Below are positions 1-9,994 of a DNA stretch of 64,000 nucleotides, in pieces. The DNA comes from Plasmopara viticola (Eukaryota > Oomycota > Peronosporomycetes > Peronosporales > Peronosporaceae), in NCBI GenBank assembly GCA_001695595.3, contig MBPM02000145.1, positions 41,005-105,004 on the forward strand, written 5' to 3'. Each line of letters begins with the position of its first letter. The stretch's first letter is position 1. The translations under genes were made by a program, and so were the position numbers. The notes beneath the pieces are model-generated. The model worked only from the letters and a program-made list of their open reading frames with translations. It did no database searches and had not been told where the DNA came from.

Positions 1-1202
1 ACTTGGCCTTGGCGTATCACCAGCGGGGCATGGGCAGGGCCCAAGTGGATAAGTTGCTCCACTTGGCGCGGGTCCCCCGGCACGAAACCGAAGAAGAACT
101 GCGCCGTGTGAAAAAAATGTGGCGCACCCGCATCTTGCGCGACTGGGCCGAGAACAAAGACACGGCCTTGACCCATTCGTTGTGGCGTCAAGGCATCCCG
201 CCGTCCCTTCGGGCCCGTGTGTGGCCGTTGGCCATTGGGAATCAACTCAAAGTGACGCCCGAGATGTTTCAAATCTACCGACGGCGTGCCGCGGCGTACA
301 AGAAAGATCGGCCTGCGAACGACGAGGACACGGGTACGCTCGATGGTGGACGGGAACACACGTTGGCGTTGATTGATACCGACTTGCCCCGGACGTTTCC
401 ATCGCTGAAACTCTTTGACGCGTCGGGACCGTACTATGCGTTCCTCTTGGAAGTCTTGGAGACGTATGCGTGCTTTCGGCCGGATCTCGGCTACATCCAG
501 GGCATGTCGTACCTCGCGGCCATGCTGTGTTTGCACATGCCCCACGATCGGTACCTTGTGTTCCAGTGCCTGGCCAATTTAATGGTACACGAACACTTGT
601 TTACGTTCTACTTGTTGGACGCCGAGTTGGCCAGTGTATACTATACGCTCTTTGACGCGTTCCTCGGGGCCCAGTGTCCCCGTTTAGTGGTACATTTGCG
701 GCACATTGGGATCTTTTCGTGTTCCATGTACCTCATGAATTGGCTCCAAACCATGTTTCTGCAAGTCTTGCCCCTCGAGTCGGCAGCACGCGTGTTTGAC
801 AATTTTCTATTGGATGGCATTGGCTTTCTCTTTCGCATTGCCATGGCCATTCATGAACTTTTGGTACCATACCTCATGGAAGCCGAGATGGAGGTGGTGC
901 TCCCCATGCTGCAACATAACGTGATGTACCAAGAAGTATGGTACACGCGCGTGTCGGAGCAAGCGCTCTTTGACAAAGTGGCCACTATTGCGGTACCAAG
1001 TCATATCTGCGCGGCGTTGGATCGAGTAATCAATGACGTGTTTTTCTATGAAAAACGCGGCCATGGGGAGCCAGGAGGGAGTAGCAAGATGATGGCGTTT
1101 GCGAGTGGAGGGCAGAGTGCTGGCATTGGCCACGGCAAGCACGACCGTCGAAGCATGTATGCGATTAGTGATGCCTTGAATGGCGTGCTCGGGGGGTTTT
1201 GA
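1..1202 (+). CDS. TBC-domain Rab GTPase-activating protein (TBC1D12/14-like), 5' partial
   Basis: The frame is open from the window edge, so the N-terminus is missing; about 399 residues and a TGA at 1200-1202 are present. The protein is a TBC-domain RabGAP, a family that speeds GTP hydrolysis by Rab proteins in membrane traffic. Visible signatures are GIPPSLRARVWPLAIGN near residues 64-80, the arginine-finger motif IDTDLPRTFPS near 123-133 and the glutamine-finger motif YIQGMSYLAAM near 163-173. Both catalytic residues (Arg of LPRTFP, Gln of YIQG) are therefore retained. The spacing and the LAIGN block resemble animal TBC1D12/TBC1D14 more than other TBC classes; that subfamily call is inference. 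The last 60 residues are polar and probably lie outside the domain. No intron is seen. The real start lies upstream of the window. Confidence 0.93.
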   Translation, partial: LALAYHQRGMGRAQVDKLLHLARVPRHETEEELRRVKKMWRTRILRDWAENKDTALTHSLWRQGIPPSLRARVWPLAIGNQLKVTPEMFQIYRRRAAAYKKDRPANDEDTGTLDGGREHTLALIDTDLPRTFPSLKLFDASGPYYAFLLEVLETYACFRPDLGYIQGMSYLAAMLCLHMPHDRYLVFQCLANLMVHEHLFTFYLLDAELASVYYTLFDAFLGAQCPRLVVHLRHIGIFSCSMYLMNWLQTMFLQVLPLESAARVFDNFLLDGIGFLFRIAMAIHELLVPYLMEAEMEVVLPMLQHNVMYQEVWYTRVSEQALFDKVATIAVPSHICAALDRVINDVFFYEKRGHGEPGGSSKMMAFASGGQSAGIGHGKHDRRSMYAISDALNGVLGGF

Positions 1203-2852
1203 ACCCACGGCGGAAAAAGTATTGAATTAAGTGAAGTTAACTCGTATTTACGACAATAAATTGTAAGGTACCCAATAACTCCATACCTGGATTTTAAATT
1301 GAATCTGCCTTGACGCTACCGATTTGATCTATGTAGAAGGAGCTTTCAGTAGCTTAAGTAGGCGACGAGGAAGCTTTCGAGGTACCACAATTATGATTGC
1401 GTTGACAGGTTTCTCTTCTGTGTAAAAATTTAAAATGGTAGAAAATCGAATCGACGGATTAATGTACCACCACTCTCCTGCTCCATTCACCTGGACTATC
1501 ACCCCCCCTTTGTCGCTCTGGGCTACCTGATCCATGGAGCTACCCTTTCATTTGCCCACCACTTGGATTCGAATAAATCTGCTGTCGTCAAGATATCATC
1601 CTTGATGTTTTCTCAAAAGCCGTCTAAGATTATCCGTTCGTAATGAAAAAATCCACACAAGAGTCCCCTCAAAGTGGTACGTTCGCAGGTACACATGTAC
1701 CCGTCGGAAGTCGCTCGCAGTCGAGGGCGACTTGATGCGGGTCCTACAGGTACAGAGACTAGCTGGTAGGCCACGAGCGTAGCAAGAGACACTTGGAGAA
1801 TAGGCACATCCCTTTGTGACTGGGAGCTCTGTCTACAGAGGCGCCAAAAAGAAAGGCAAGAACTTTTGAGATACCCAGCGACACTAGCGACGATATCGAA
1901 GCGTAAGCGTGCTCTAACTTCTTTAAAAACAAAAAGCTATTCCAACTTGTGCACAGAGTGCTTCTAGTGACGGTATTCGCAACCTCTTGAGCTATTTCTG
2001 CACTAGCCACTCTAGTCTGCAATCTTCACGGAGTCGGCTTTTCATCTTCTTTGACTTAATTTGTACCACTCGCGTACCAATTCGCTTAGGACCGCTCTAA
2101 AGTGGCTCTAAACCTTTACCATTACTGTTATCTACAGTCTTTAAATGCGTTGGCCGCGCATCTATTGGTAGCGTCAAAGTTTCAGCCTTGACTGATTGGA
2201 CCGCGAGCAAGTAGCTATTGCTCCGTCATGTCTGCCCGGGACATGCAGCCGACAGCTCATTTGTGCCTCTTGACCCGAACGCGAAGATTTAGAAATCGGC
2301 TGTCGTCATCCTCCCCCCCGTTACGGTTACGGGAAGGCAAGCGCCCCCTAAACCGCCGAGACAAGTGCTACTTGTATCAGCACAAGGAACAGGGGGCTGT
2401 AACGGCTTTGTAACGTGAATGATACAAGCGCGAGCGTATCTTGTTCTCCACTTGCTCATTGGTAGAAAACAAAACGTACCCTTCTTGGCCCCCTGTGTAC
2501 CCTTTCGGGGTCCCAAGGTCGCTTGCCCCTCAAGTCGTCTTCCTGCGGGTCCTACTGGCGTCTCAAGCCCGTGACTCGGTAGGCCGGTCCTAGTCACGTG
2601 TCACTGACGTCCATGCCAATCCTTGCCTCCACGTCAACTGATGCCCATCGACAAGCCTCTCGTGTCTCCACCTCCACTCCATCTAGCTATATAAAACCTT
2701 CCTCGTTCCCCATCTTTTGGTGGAGCAAGTTGAGACAGGGGGTTACACGGCAAGAGCAAGAGAATCTATATTAAAAATTGGCATTTACAGCTATGTTCAG
2801 GGAAATAAAAGACTGGGGGGGGTACACGAAGAGAGAGAGAGAGAGACTGCCA
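1203..2852. other. intergenic, no supported gene
   Basis: This stretch lies between the TBC gene and the converging zinc-finger gene. Open frames here are short, overlap on both strands and show no family motif. A TATA-like string (CTATATAAAA, about 2687-2696) and a short GA-rich run (about 2830-2848) are present but cannot be tied to a transcript. Confidence 0.5.
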
Positions 2853-3848
2853 CTACATGGGGATGCTCGCCAAGCACTGTTGGACGCGCAAGTCGAAGGG
2901 ATCGCACGGGGGACACGGCCGCTCGAGGTCCATCCTCAGCGGGCCAGTCGCTTTCGTCGCCGCTTTCTTGGTCGCCATCGACAGGCTGTAATGGAGGCGG
3001 CACAGGCCTTTGATCTGGCCATTCTTCGTGCACTCGGCGAGGCGGCACAAGCGCGCGCCGCCGTGCAATTTGCACAGGCCTTTGGACTGCGCCGACTTTA
3101 AGCACCCGCCGACCGAACAGCGGCGACCGCCTCCGTGGGCAATGCAGTGGCCGCCTCCTTGGTCACTGATCTCGCACCCGGGCGTCGTACACCGTCGGCC
3201 GCCCCCGTGCGCTTTGCACAAGCCGCGGGACCGAATCCCTTTCGTACACCCCGGCATGCGGCAGATCCGGGACGCGGGTTTCTTCTTTTGCAACCGGGCC
3301 ATGCGGCGAAACGAGCGGCGCGCAACAGCCGTGGGCGACACGCAGAGCATGGCCGGCTGCGGCAGGCCAAAGCCAGTTGGCCCCCGCGCTTTGGGGTCGT
3401 GCAAGAGCGGGAAAAAGACGGTGGGGCGGCTCGTCCCGGGCACGCGCAAAGGCCCGGCCATGGTGGGCGACATGGACCGAAGCGACGCCGAGGGCAGCGT
3501 CTCGCGCCGGTCGGGACTCGCGAGCTCGGGCGTGGACGGCGGCGCGGGACTAAACATTGCGAGGTCGACGCCTTTTGCACTCGTCTCGTGGGCTTGCGGG
3601 GTCATGATTTCCTGGAAAATCTCATCCAACATGTCGTCGTCGCTCAGTGCTTGCGTGATGGTCGTACAGAGGGCCGGGGGCATGGTCGTCGCGGCGTACA
3701 AGGCGTCTTGGTACGTCGCGTCCGGCTCGGTCTCGGGGTGAAAGAGCAGGAACGTATAGTCGGGCTCTTCCGAGCTCGTGCGCCAGTCGGCCGTGGACGG
3801 CAAAGTGTGCGTCATGGCAAGAGAGCAACAGGCGTCTGTGAGGTACAA
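2853..3848 (-). CDS. CxxH-type zinc-finger repeat protein (oomycete WRKY19-like)
   Basis: This is a single-exon reading frame of 331 codons from the first Met. A second Met at residue 13 (3812) is an equally good start and gives a protein beginning MTHTLPSTADW. The C-terminal half holds four tandem repeats of about 24-26 residues of the form C-x4-C-x10-C-x3-H-GG. They include CRMPGCTKGIRSRGLCKAHG, CTTPGCEISDQGGGHCIAHG, CSVGGCLKSAQSKGLCKLHG and CRLAECTKNGQIKGLCRLHY. Such repeats are abundant in oomycete proteins that automated pipelines label WRKY transcription factor 19; the true WRKY domain is absent. The N-terminal half is acidic and Ser/Pro/Thr-rich, as in an activation region, and a Lys/Arg patch (RMARLQKKK) precedes the first repeat and could be a nuclear signal. 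A nucleic-acid-binding nuclear role is inferred from the family, not shown. GC content is clearly above the surrounding DNA, as expected for a conserved gene. Confidence 0.85.
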   Translation of the reverse strand: MYLTDACCSLAMTHTLPSTADWRTSSEEPDYTFLLFHPETEPDATYQDALYAATTMPPALCTTITQALSDDDMLDEIFQEIMTPQAHETSAKGVDLAMFSPAPPSTPELASPDRRETLPSASLRSMSPTMAGPLRVPGTSRPTVFFPLLHDPKARGPTGFGLPQPAMLCVSPTAVARRSFRRMARLQKKKPASRICRMPGCTKGIRSRGLCKAHGGGRRCTTPGCEISDQGGGHCIAHGGGRRCSVGGCLKSAQSKGLCKLHGGARLCRLAECTKNGQIKGLCRLHYSLSMATKKAATKATGPLRMDLERPCPPCDPFDLRVQQCLASIPM

Positions 3849-3871
3849 GTCGGGAATTGGAAAATGACATA

Positions 3872-5246
3872 CTGGACGAGCCGGGGCGTGGATTCGATCG
3901 AAGGTCGTCTCCCTATGAGCAGTCGGAAGGTAGGTAGGCGCGGGTACTTTATCTTTCTATGAGACGGCGGTTATCGCGCATAACCGCCCATGTTTTGTTA
4001 CAGAGATCACACCTGAAGGTGGTCAGTACGTGGCGCGAGAACAAAGGGTCAACTTTCATCACCGATTTCGACGACGGCAAGGCAACTCTTTTTACTTGCC
4101 ACAACTTTCGCGAGCGCCGTGGCCTTCACTCTGTGCTTTTAAGTCTGCCCCAAGGACCCACTTCGTGGCGTTTCGACGGTTCCAAGGGCGCGTTACACCT
4201 TGCATAAATCACACGACAGCCAATGGACTTACAATGAGTCACGAGCGGGTTGAAACAGGAACGGGGTATATTGTTTTTTTCCCCCTCTCTTAAATGACGA
4301 GCAAGCCACTCGTCTGGTGCTGGCTCCGAACTGGAAAGATTGCCGCCGTCATGCGCGCTACGATGCGACCACGAAAACGCCTTTGTCTCACGCACTTCCA
4401 GTGCGCCGTTCGTCGAAACTATCTTGCAGTGAGCTCTCTTTTTGCCTTTTCACGGCTTGCCATCGAAGGTGCAAGCCACAGTGACCTGCGCTCTTGTGCG
4501 CTCGACTGTGTTGCTATCGATGGCACTCTTGTGTCTCAGGACATTGTAAAGCTTTAAAGACGCTACGTTAGGATTGTAGGATACGACAGGAGCCTGCAGG
4601 CCTGCCACTACGCTGGACGGCGAGCTGTCGCGCAGAGTGAGAGCTCCTCGTTAACTCATTTATGCAAAGTTGAAGTCGTGTCGTTTTATTGCCCAATGAG
4701 CACGCGTGACGCAAAAGATACAAAGAAAGTATCATTTGCGTTTTTTTTTGGCCAAAGACTGTGTCTTGGACTAGAATAAGTGAGGCCGTTTCGAGATCCG
4801 TTGAAGCAGTTGCTACCAACGCGGCAAATCGTATGTCAATCAGCGCGACAGAAATAAATCGAGATCGCAGTAATCGAGTGACGGGATACGTTCCCAACGG
4901 TCCAGTGAAATTATTCGAAGATTTATTGCGGAGGAGACGCAGGGCCATGCACACGGACGTTTCGTCAAGGTGTGCCAAGGAAGTTCGACGCGATTCTAGA
5001 AGGAGCTAGAGCTGGAGATTTGTTAAAGAGCGGCAACTTTTGTCGCTGTTCTCTTTGGAGAGCTGCTCTTTTCATTGTATAGGCAAAATTTTTCATACTT
5101 TACTGCTTAAATTTAGGTTTTTAACGGTGGCCATCGTAATTTCTACGTAATTGTCGACTTCGTCAATTATCAAAATAGCGAGAGCGTGAGTACAGTCTTG
5201 CTTGCTTGCTTAGTCGTGAAATTTCGTATACAAAGTCTAGGTAAAG
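3872..5246. other. intergenic, no supported gene
   Basis: Several 80-136 codon frames overlap on opposite strands (for example 4294-4557 plus against 4126-4395 minus, and 4568-4978 minus). None shows a motif, signal peptide or convincing composition. I treat them as chance frames. Confidence 0.4.
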
Positions 5247-5426
5247 ATGGACGTCACCATCGAATTGCGGTCTCACTTGAATGAGCTTAACGTGAACAGG
5301 ATACCTTCAACGTACACTTTTCTTGACGACTTGACAATCGATGGGCACTCCTTCGCGTTGGGACGCAATGGCTTTGATACTATCGAGATGGGTACGAGTC
5401 ATTCACAACGACTGACGACGTTCTGA
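5247..5426 (+). CDS. possible small gene or first exon, unknown function
   Basis: ATG at 5247 opens a 59-codon frame ending at TGA 5424-5426. Its composition looks protein-like and acidic (MDVTIELRSHLNELNV... DDLTIDGHSF...). A candidate donor, ATGG|GTACGAG near 5391, suggests the last dozen codons could be intronic and that this is exon 1 of a longer gene whose continuation is not recognisable. No family is recognised. A retroposon tail lies about 270 bp downstream, so the 3' part may have been lost. Confidence 0.3.
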   Translation: MDVTIELRSHLNELNVNRIPSTYTFLDDLTIDGHSFALGRNGFDTIEMGTSHSQRLTTF

Positions 5427-5692
5427 TAAAAGAGTTGAGAGTGTCAACTGTCGTGGTGGAAAGCACGGTACGATCTCGATTAGAGTTTGACTATTTACTC
5501 TTATGGTCTGCACTAAAGATAGTGACGCTCTGTAGTTCACAATGACACTAGCCTCAGCACCACCATCCTCGAATAGATAGCAATGTACCGACAGTATTAA
5601 GGCGAGCTCTGCTTCATCCAAACTAGAATTCTCTCTCGGTACATACAGTGTACGACTGTCGGCGAGAGAGTAAACCGAACTTCGAGACTTTG

Positions 5693-6003
5693 TATTGTAT
5701 TGTATTGTATTACGTTATCGCGTTGCCAAGTTATGCACGTGCTAGGCTCTATGGCTAGTCCACGGCATAGAGTGGTGTCCGCATACGTCGAGTCTCGTTC
5801 GGCGGGCAGTGCAGCCAGCACCGAGGCCGTGAGGGTCTTCCATTATTTTGTGTACTTCTGACTTGGTAAGAGCCCAGGTGGCGCCCTAGTGCTGGAGACC
5901 GTCGCGTCGAGGGTGAGACTCGTTAGAGACCTGCAGATGCCCGAGAGCACCTGCCCGAAGCGCGCGAGCATTAAGCCCCCGCGCTTGGAAGGAGGGCGTC
6001 ACC
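5693..6003 (-). mobile_element. SINE-like / LINE 3'-tail retroposon, copy 1
   Basis: This 300-bp segment recurs at 51167-51478 (opposite orientation) and 56105-56403, and its last 130 bp recur at 26855-26995. Read on the minus strand it ends in ...CAACGCGATAACG followed by a short pentanucleotide tail (TACAA)n, seen on the plus strand as repeated TGTAT at 5693-5712. A microsatellite-like 3' tail is typical of LINE-mobilised elements. The segment next to the tail encodes a LINE-like C-terminal peptide (LPAERDSTYADTT in one frame). The element is non-autonomous as it stands. Confidence 0.7.
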
Positions 6004-6182
6004 CCAACCTTTTCCGAAAATTCGAGACTTACCATCTATTAATAGATTCACTTGACTGACGTGTGTCAGTAATGAATTATAGCTACGACAAGTCGTGTCC
6101 ATGACACTATTTGGTGCCGATGTATGTATTATTAGTACTTGTAGCACAAAGTCGAATCAGATTTGACAATGCAAGGACCTTT

Positions 6183-6240
6183 CTATATAAAGCCCGCTGT
6201 TCTTCGCCTTCCCGCTTACGCAATCAGCTCCGTTTTCCCA
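6183..6240 (+). promoter_or_regulatory. putative core promoter of the U-box gene
   Basis: A TATA-like string (TATATAAAG, about 6185-6193) is followed about 35 bp later by TCAGCTCCGTTTTCCC (about 6225-6240). The latter resembles the pyrimidine-rich oomycete initiator/FPR type of start-site element. It lies 45-100 bp before the ATG at 6284. The assignment rests on motif resemblance only. Confidence 0.4.
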
Positions 6241-6283
6241 TGAACACCGTCTTTCACGTGTCATAGACGAAAACCCCTCGACA

Positions 6284-7203
6284 ATGGCGTCGGCGGACCG
6301 CGCCGAGCAGCTCAAGCTACAGGGCAACCACTGCTTTCAAAAGGGAAAATTCCTTGCCGCCATTGACATGTATACCGAGGCAATTGTACGATTCTCGTTC
6401 CTCACGATGCGCTTGATATGTCACTCACGTTCTTTGGTAGGTGCTGGCGCCCGGTCGGTCGACGTATTACTCGAACCGTGCGCTGTGTCATGCCAAGCGC
6501 GATGAGTGGGAGAAGTGCCGCCATGACTGCGGACTCGCGCTCAAGTTTGACGCACTGAACGCCAAGGCCAGTTACATGCTGGGGACGAGTCTCATGCACC
6601 TCGTTTCGTTTGACGCAGCGATCGAGGCGCTCGAGACTGCGTCGACCAGTGCGGTCAAGACGAAAAAACCCAAAGCGTTCCAGGACGATATTGACGCCGA
6701 GCTGAAACGGGTGAAAAAGAACCAATGGCTTTACACCCAGAACCAGCGGGTTCGTTGCCATGAAAAGATGAAAACCCAACTCGAAGTGCTGTTTAAAACC
6801 CATGCCAGAGTGGACACGAGGTTAGGTGAGGAGGAAGCGGATACGCTGATGGCGTATGTGGACCACATGGCCACTTGCTACGAGAAAGACATGTATCCTG
6901 GACACGTGCCCGACTACTTGATGTGCCCCATTAGTATGGAAATCATGCACGATCCCGTCACAACGCCCAATGGCGTCTCGTACGTCCACCTTGCGAGATT
7001 TTGTACTTGAATCGTGCACTTATTGCAATGGGGTTTGACTTAGGTATGAAAGACGATGTTTAGAGGAACACGTGCGTCGAAATGGCGCGGTCGATCCGTT
7101 AACGCGCAAGCAATTGACACTGGATATGTTGCGGCCGAATACGTCGTTAAAAGCTGCCGTCCAGGATTTTTTGGAGAAAAACCCGTGGGCTTTTGAATCA
7201 TAG
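6284..7203 (+). CDS. TPR/U-box E3 ubiquitin ligase, CHIP (STUB1)-like, three exons
   Basis: Exons are 6284-6385, 6441-6979 and 7044-7203; introns of 55 and 64 bp have GT-AG ends (GTACGA...GGTAG and GTACGT...CTTAG). The spliced product is 266 residues. The N-terminal part has tetratricopeptide repeats: AEQLKLQGNHCFQKGKFLAAIDMY, then STYYSNRALCHAKRDEWEKC, then KASYMLGTSLMHL. A basic, probably helical middle follows, then a C-terminal U-box (about 192-262) beginning CPISMEIMHDPVTTPNGVSYE and continuing RRCLEEHV...DPLTRKQL. This TPR-helix-U-box order is that of CHIP, which binds the C-termini of Hsp70/Hsp90 and ubiquitinates their clients with an E2. Length is slightly below animal CHIP (about 300). 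The second intron splits the U-box codon for Ser-Tyr, and joining restores the consensus, which supports the model. Cytosolic protein quality control is inferred from the family. Confidence 0.9.
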
Positions 7204-8300
7204 CGAGGGAAACTCTTGGTACACTTTTGCATGAACTGGACTTTCGGTGAATGTGTAAATTAGAATGGAAATACTTTAACTAGGAAATTACTGTCGCGTC
7301 ATATATATTGTTGTACTTACAACTTATTGTTTGTGCAACTTAACTCAACTACAAAATAAATCAGATTTATATTTTTCATTAGCCCATGGGATGAAGATGA
7401 AACAGTGCAGGGCAGTTTGATTAGCTTATTAACACTATCTAATAAGTCTAAAATGTTGGAAATGGTAGAAGCCAATACAGTGCAGATCACAATTGGAGCC
7501 CAAAAGTCGATTGCTAGCTTCTGTGGTCCTCAGAAGGAGGCTGCGTTTGCAGTCACCGTACTGATAAGCAGCGAAATCTACGAGCAAAAACTATGGTCTA
7601 GAGCTTAAGCAGCACATGCTCGGGCAGCCCCGGCGGTACCGCCTAATGTGAGGTTCAAGTCGGTAAAGCTTGTCTTCGCCTCTCGCTCTCTATGGATATT
7701 TCTGCAGTCTGCTTCGGAAAGTACACCAGAGCCTTCTCCTCTAGATGCTTGTATAAATTCGCTATCGTTTACCTGAGAGGCCGCTGGCACTCACCTTAGA
7801 AAATACTTTGCCTGAGTATTTTGGGCCTTGGGACAACAGCAAAAAAGAGCTTATGGCATTTTTTTCTCATTGAGCTCTGAGTTCCACCAGCGCCCACGGT
7901 TTCTCACAGAGGGTGTGAGCTTAATCAAATTTTTTTTTGGTAGCTACCGGGGCGCTACTCTTCAAATAAATCAATGTGACTATAATCATTGATGGTCTTG
8001 TAACTTACTGCGGGAAAGGTGCAAGGAGCGATATAAATCGCTCCTTGCCATAGACATATACCCCTTCCAGAATGTCATCGATAGCCATTATAGGTGATGA
8101 ATTTGGATCAGCTGATTTGTAGGTTGCCAGGCAGAGCTACGTCTACTCCTTTTACTGCGGCATACAAGGAAACATGATCCGTGCTTGTCCGAAGGAAAGT
8201 CCACAAAAAGTACGGCTTTAAATAATAGCTAACAAAAGCTACATCTTTATTGTCAGAAATTCAATCGTCACTGACAGGGATGGGACCTTTGTTACGAAAT
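7204..8300 (-). repeat. degenerate third copy of part of the R element
   Basis: About 7580-7690 matches, in inverted sense, the block shared by the two R copies at about 17850-17910 and 30780-30850. The shared strings include AGCTTAAGCA/CCACA and TTCAAGTCGG. Its minus-strand reading (FTDLNLTLGG...) parallels FADLNSLPLGL in the R copy near 30840. Frames are broken. The outer limits are vague, and only the 7580-7690 core is well supported. Confidence 0.4.
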
Positions 8301-8644
8301 ATTAGAGTTTTTGGGGATATGAAGCGATACACGTTATAGATACTGAGCTTTTGAGAGCTTGACACGTCTCAAAGAAGGTTCAGCTTTGGTTGACCGTTGG
8401 TTGCACAAGCAAGTGTGCGAGGTGTATAAAGCCATTATGAGTCTTGGTAGGCTCAAACCTGTCACAAAATTTTACGCGCCTGTAAAGATTGCCGCCAGCT
8501 CAAAAATATTGACCGAGGTTTAAGAGACAGAGGCCCGTTTTGTTACAATCAGTTAGAAGAAAGTACTTCGTCACGAAGTTTGCTGCGAAAAGATCATATG
8601 GGACGTCAGACTGTACTTATTGCTTAAGCTAAGCACAAGTCAAT

Positions 8645-9280
8645 TTGGCGTTAAATTACCGGCGCGAAAGCCTCCCCGTTTTCAGTGCTGCAATTCTGTG
8701 CCAATTTTTGGTAGCCATACACATATTACAATGCTCCATCTTAGCGTCTTGGCATTTTTCTTCACGAAAGACCATTCGTTGCTACCTTCCTTGCGCTTGG
8801 AAGAAACACAAGCTTCTACGTCGTATTGTTGCGAGGTATTTTCGTCACCGAGTCACAGAGCTTGTCACACTCCATTGCGTCACGGGTTTTGATTGCCAAG
8901 CACACATCGACACTTTTGATTGTATCATTAAAACGTTTAAAAGGCACCAGTCCTGGCTTTACTGGACAAATCAAAGCTATCAGGCTTCTACTTTGTTCGC
9001 TTTTGACTCAATCATCAGTCGCGCTTTGCCGCAACTAAATGAGGACGATCATGAGCGAGTTAATTCATTTCTGTCTAAGCAGCTCAAAGCGGCTACACGG
9101 AGCTACCAAATTCATCACAAGGGATATATTGCCATGAAAGGGCATTTTCAACGCAACGAGTAGATCGTCTTGTTACTCAGGTCTCTACGATCTAATCAAA
9201 TCACACATTTCCAAGTTTAGCAATGAGTATGCTTCGCACGTCCGAACATAGTAAGGCGGCAACTAAATCTAGCAATATGA
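8645..9280 (+). pseudogene. coding-like remnant, possibly a decayed transposase
   Basis: A 172-codon open frame (8645-9163) starts without a convincing ATG and has a protein-like composition (for example HERVNSFLSKQL). After its stop, another frame continues coding-like for about 30 codons (GLYDLIKSHISKFSNEYAS) up to about 9250, as if separated by a frameshift. The DLIKSHISKF... end vaguely recalls the region after the catalytic part of some DDE transposases, but I see no DDE triad or zinc finger. I do not assign a family. Confidence 0.25.
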
Positions 9281-9715
9281 GCCCAGTAAACCAGATGTGC
9301 CTTTGACGCGCTTTCGTGCAAGTCATATAGTGAATTGACCCAGATCGGCAGGGCTAAAAGCTTAATTGACAAATGCTCTTGTCAAACATACTAAATGGGT
9401 ACGGATCTTGGAACTGTAATGCTTTTCTTACCGTAGTTGAGGATACCCAAGAAAAGTGCTAAATTCTCGACAGCGTTCGCATCTGCATTGCTATTAACAA
9501 GCTGACAAGTTGTTGTACCAAAGAATACATACAGTCGATTCAACTAACTCCAATTTTTAAGAGGTACATGGATTTTCACTGTAAAGTCTTCTAAACCGAG
9601 CGGAAACGCTTTTTTCAATTGCTACAAAATTGACTTAGACAAAGGGGTACCAAGTATAATAGGATATGCAAAACCCAGAAAGCTAACCCGCGGGAATATG
9701 CACTTTAAAGTCTGA

Positions 9716-9994
9716 TATGAAGGTTTTCGAATAAATGTTTCCTGGCATTATGAAAGACGTCAAGTTGTGCTAGGAGAGCCAGCACCGGATAATTCTGATA
9801 GCATCAAGAAACGCCTTTAGCAGAAACTTGCTCTGGCCTTGACAGACAAAATAAAGCCGTTTGGCGTCTTTTGGAATGTTTTCGTCTATGCCATCAATTG
9901 CGCGGTCGTTGCAGTGCTTGTTTGCTGTCTATTCGTTTGCCCCTGTATCAGTTTGTGTAACTGGGAGACTAACAACTATGGATGTGACCTCTAA
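9716..9994 (+). pseudogene. remnant encoding a C-terminal membrane segment, unknown family
   Basis: A single frame of 93 codons is interrupted only by TAG at 9818-9820. Its 3' part encodes a strongly hydrophobic stretch (FWNVFVYAINCAVVAVLVCC) followed by a Cys-rich tail and TAA. A single membrane anchor near a C-terminus is the simplest reading. No family is recognised. The upstream part of any parent gene is not visible. Confidence 0.3.

Noticed and set aside
2687..2696. TATA box at CTATATAAAA
   Set aside because: No plausible downstream gene on that strand; the adjacent gene is antisense and ends here.
3010..3962. Long plus-strand frames across 3010-3962
   Set aside because: They are antisense shadows of the high-GC zinc-finger gene, whose repeat motifs fix the minus strand as coding.
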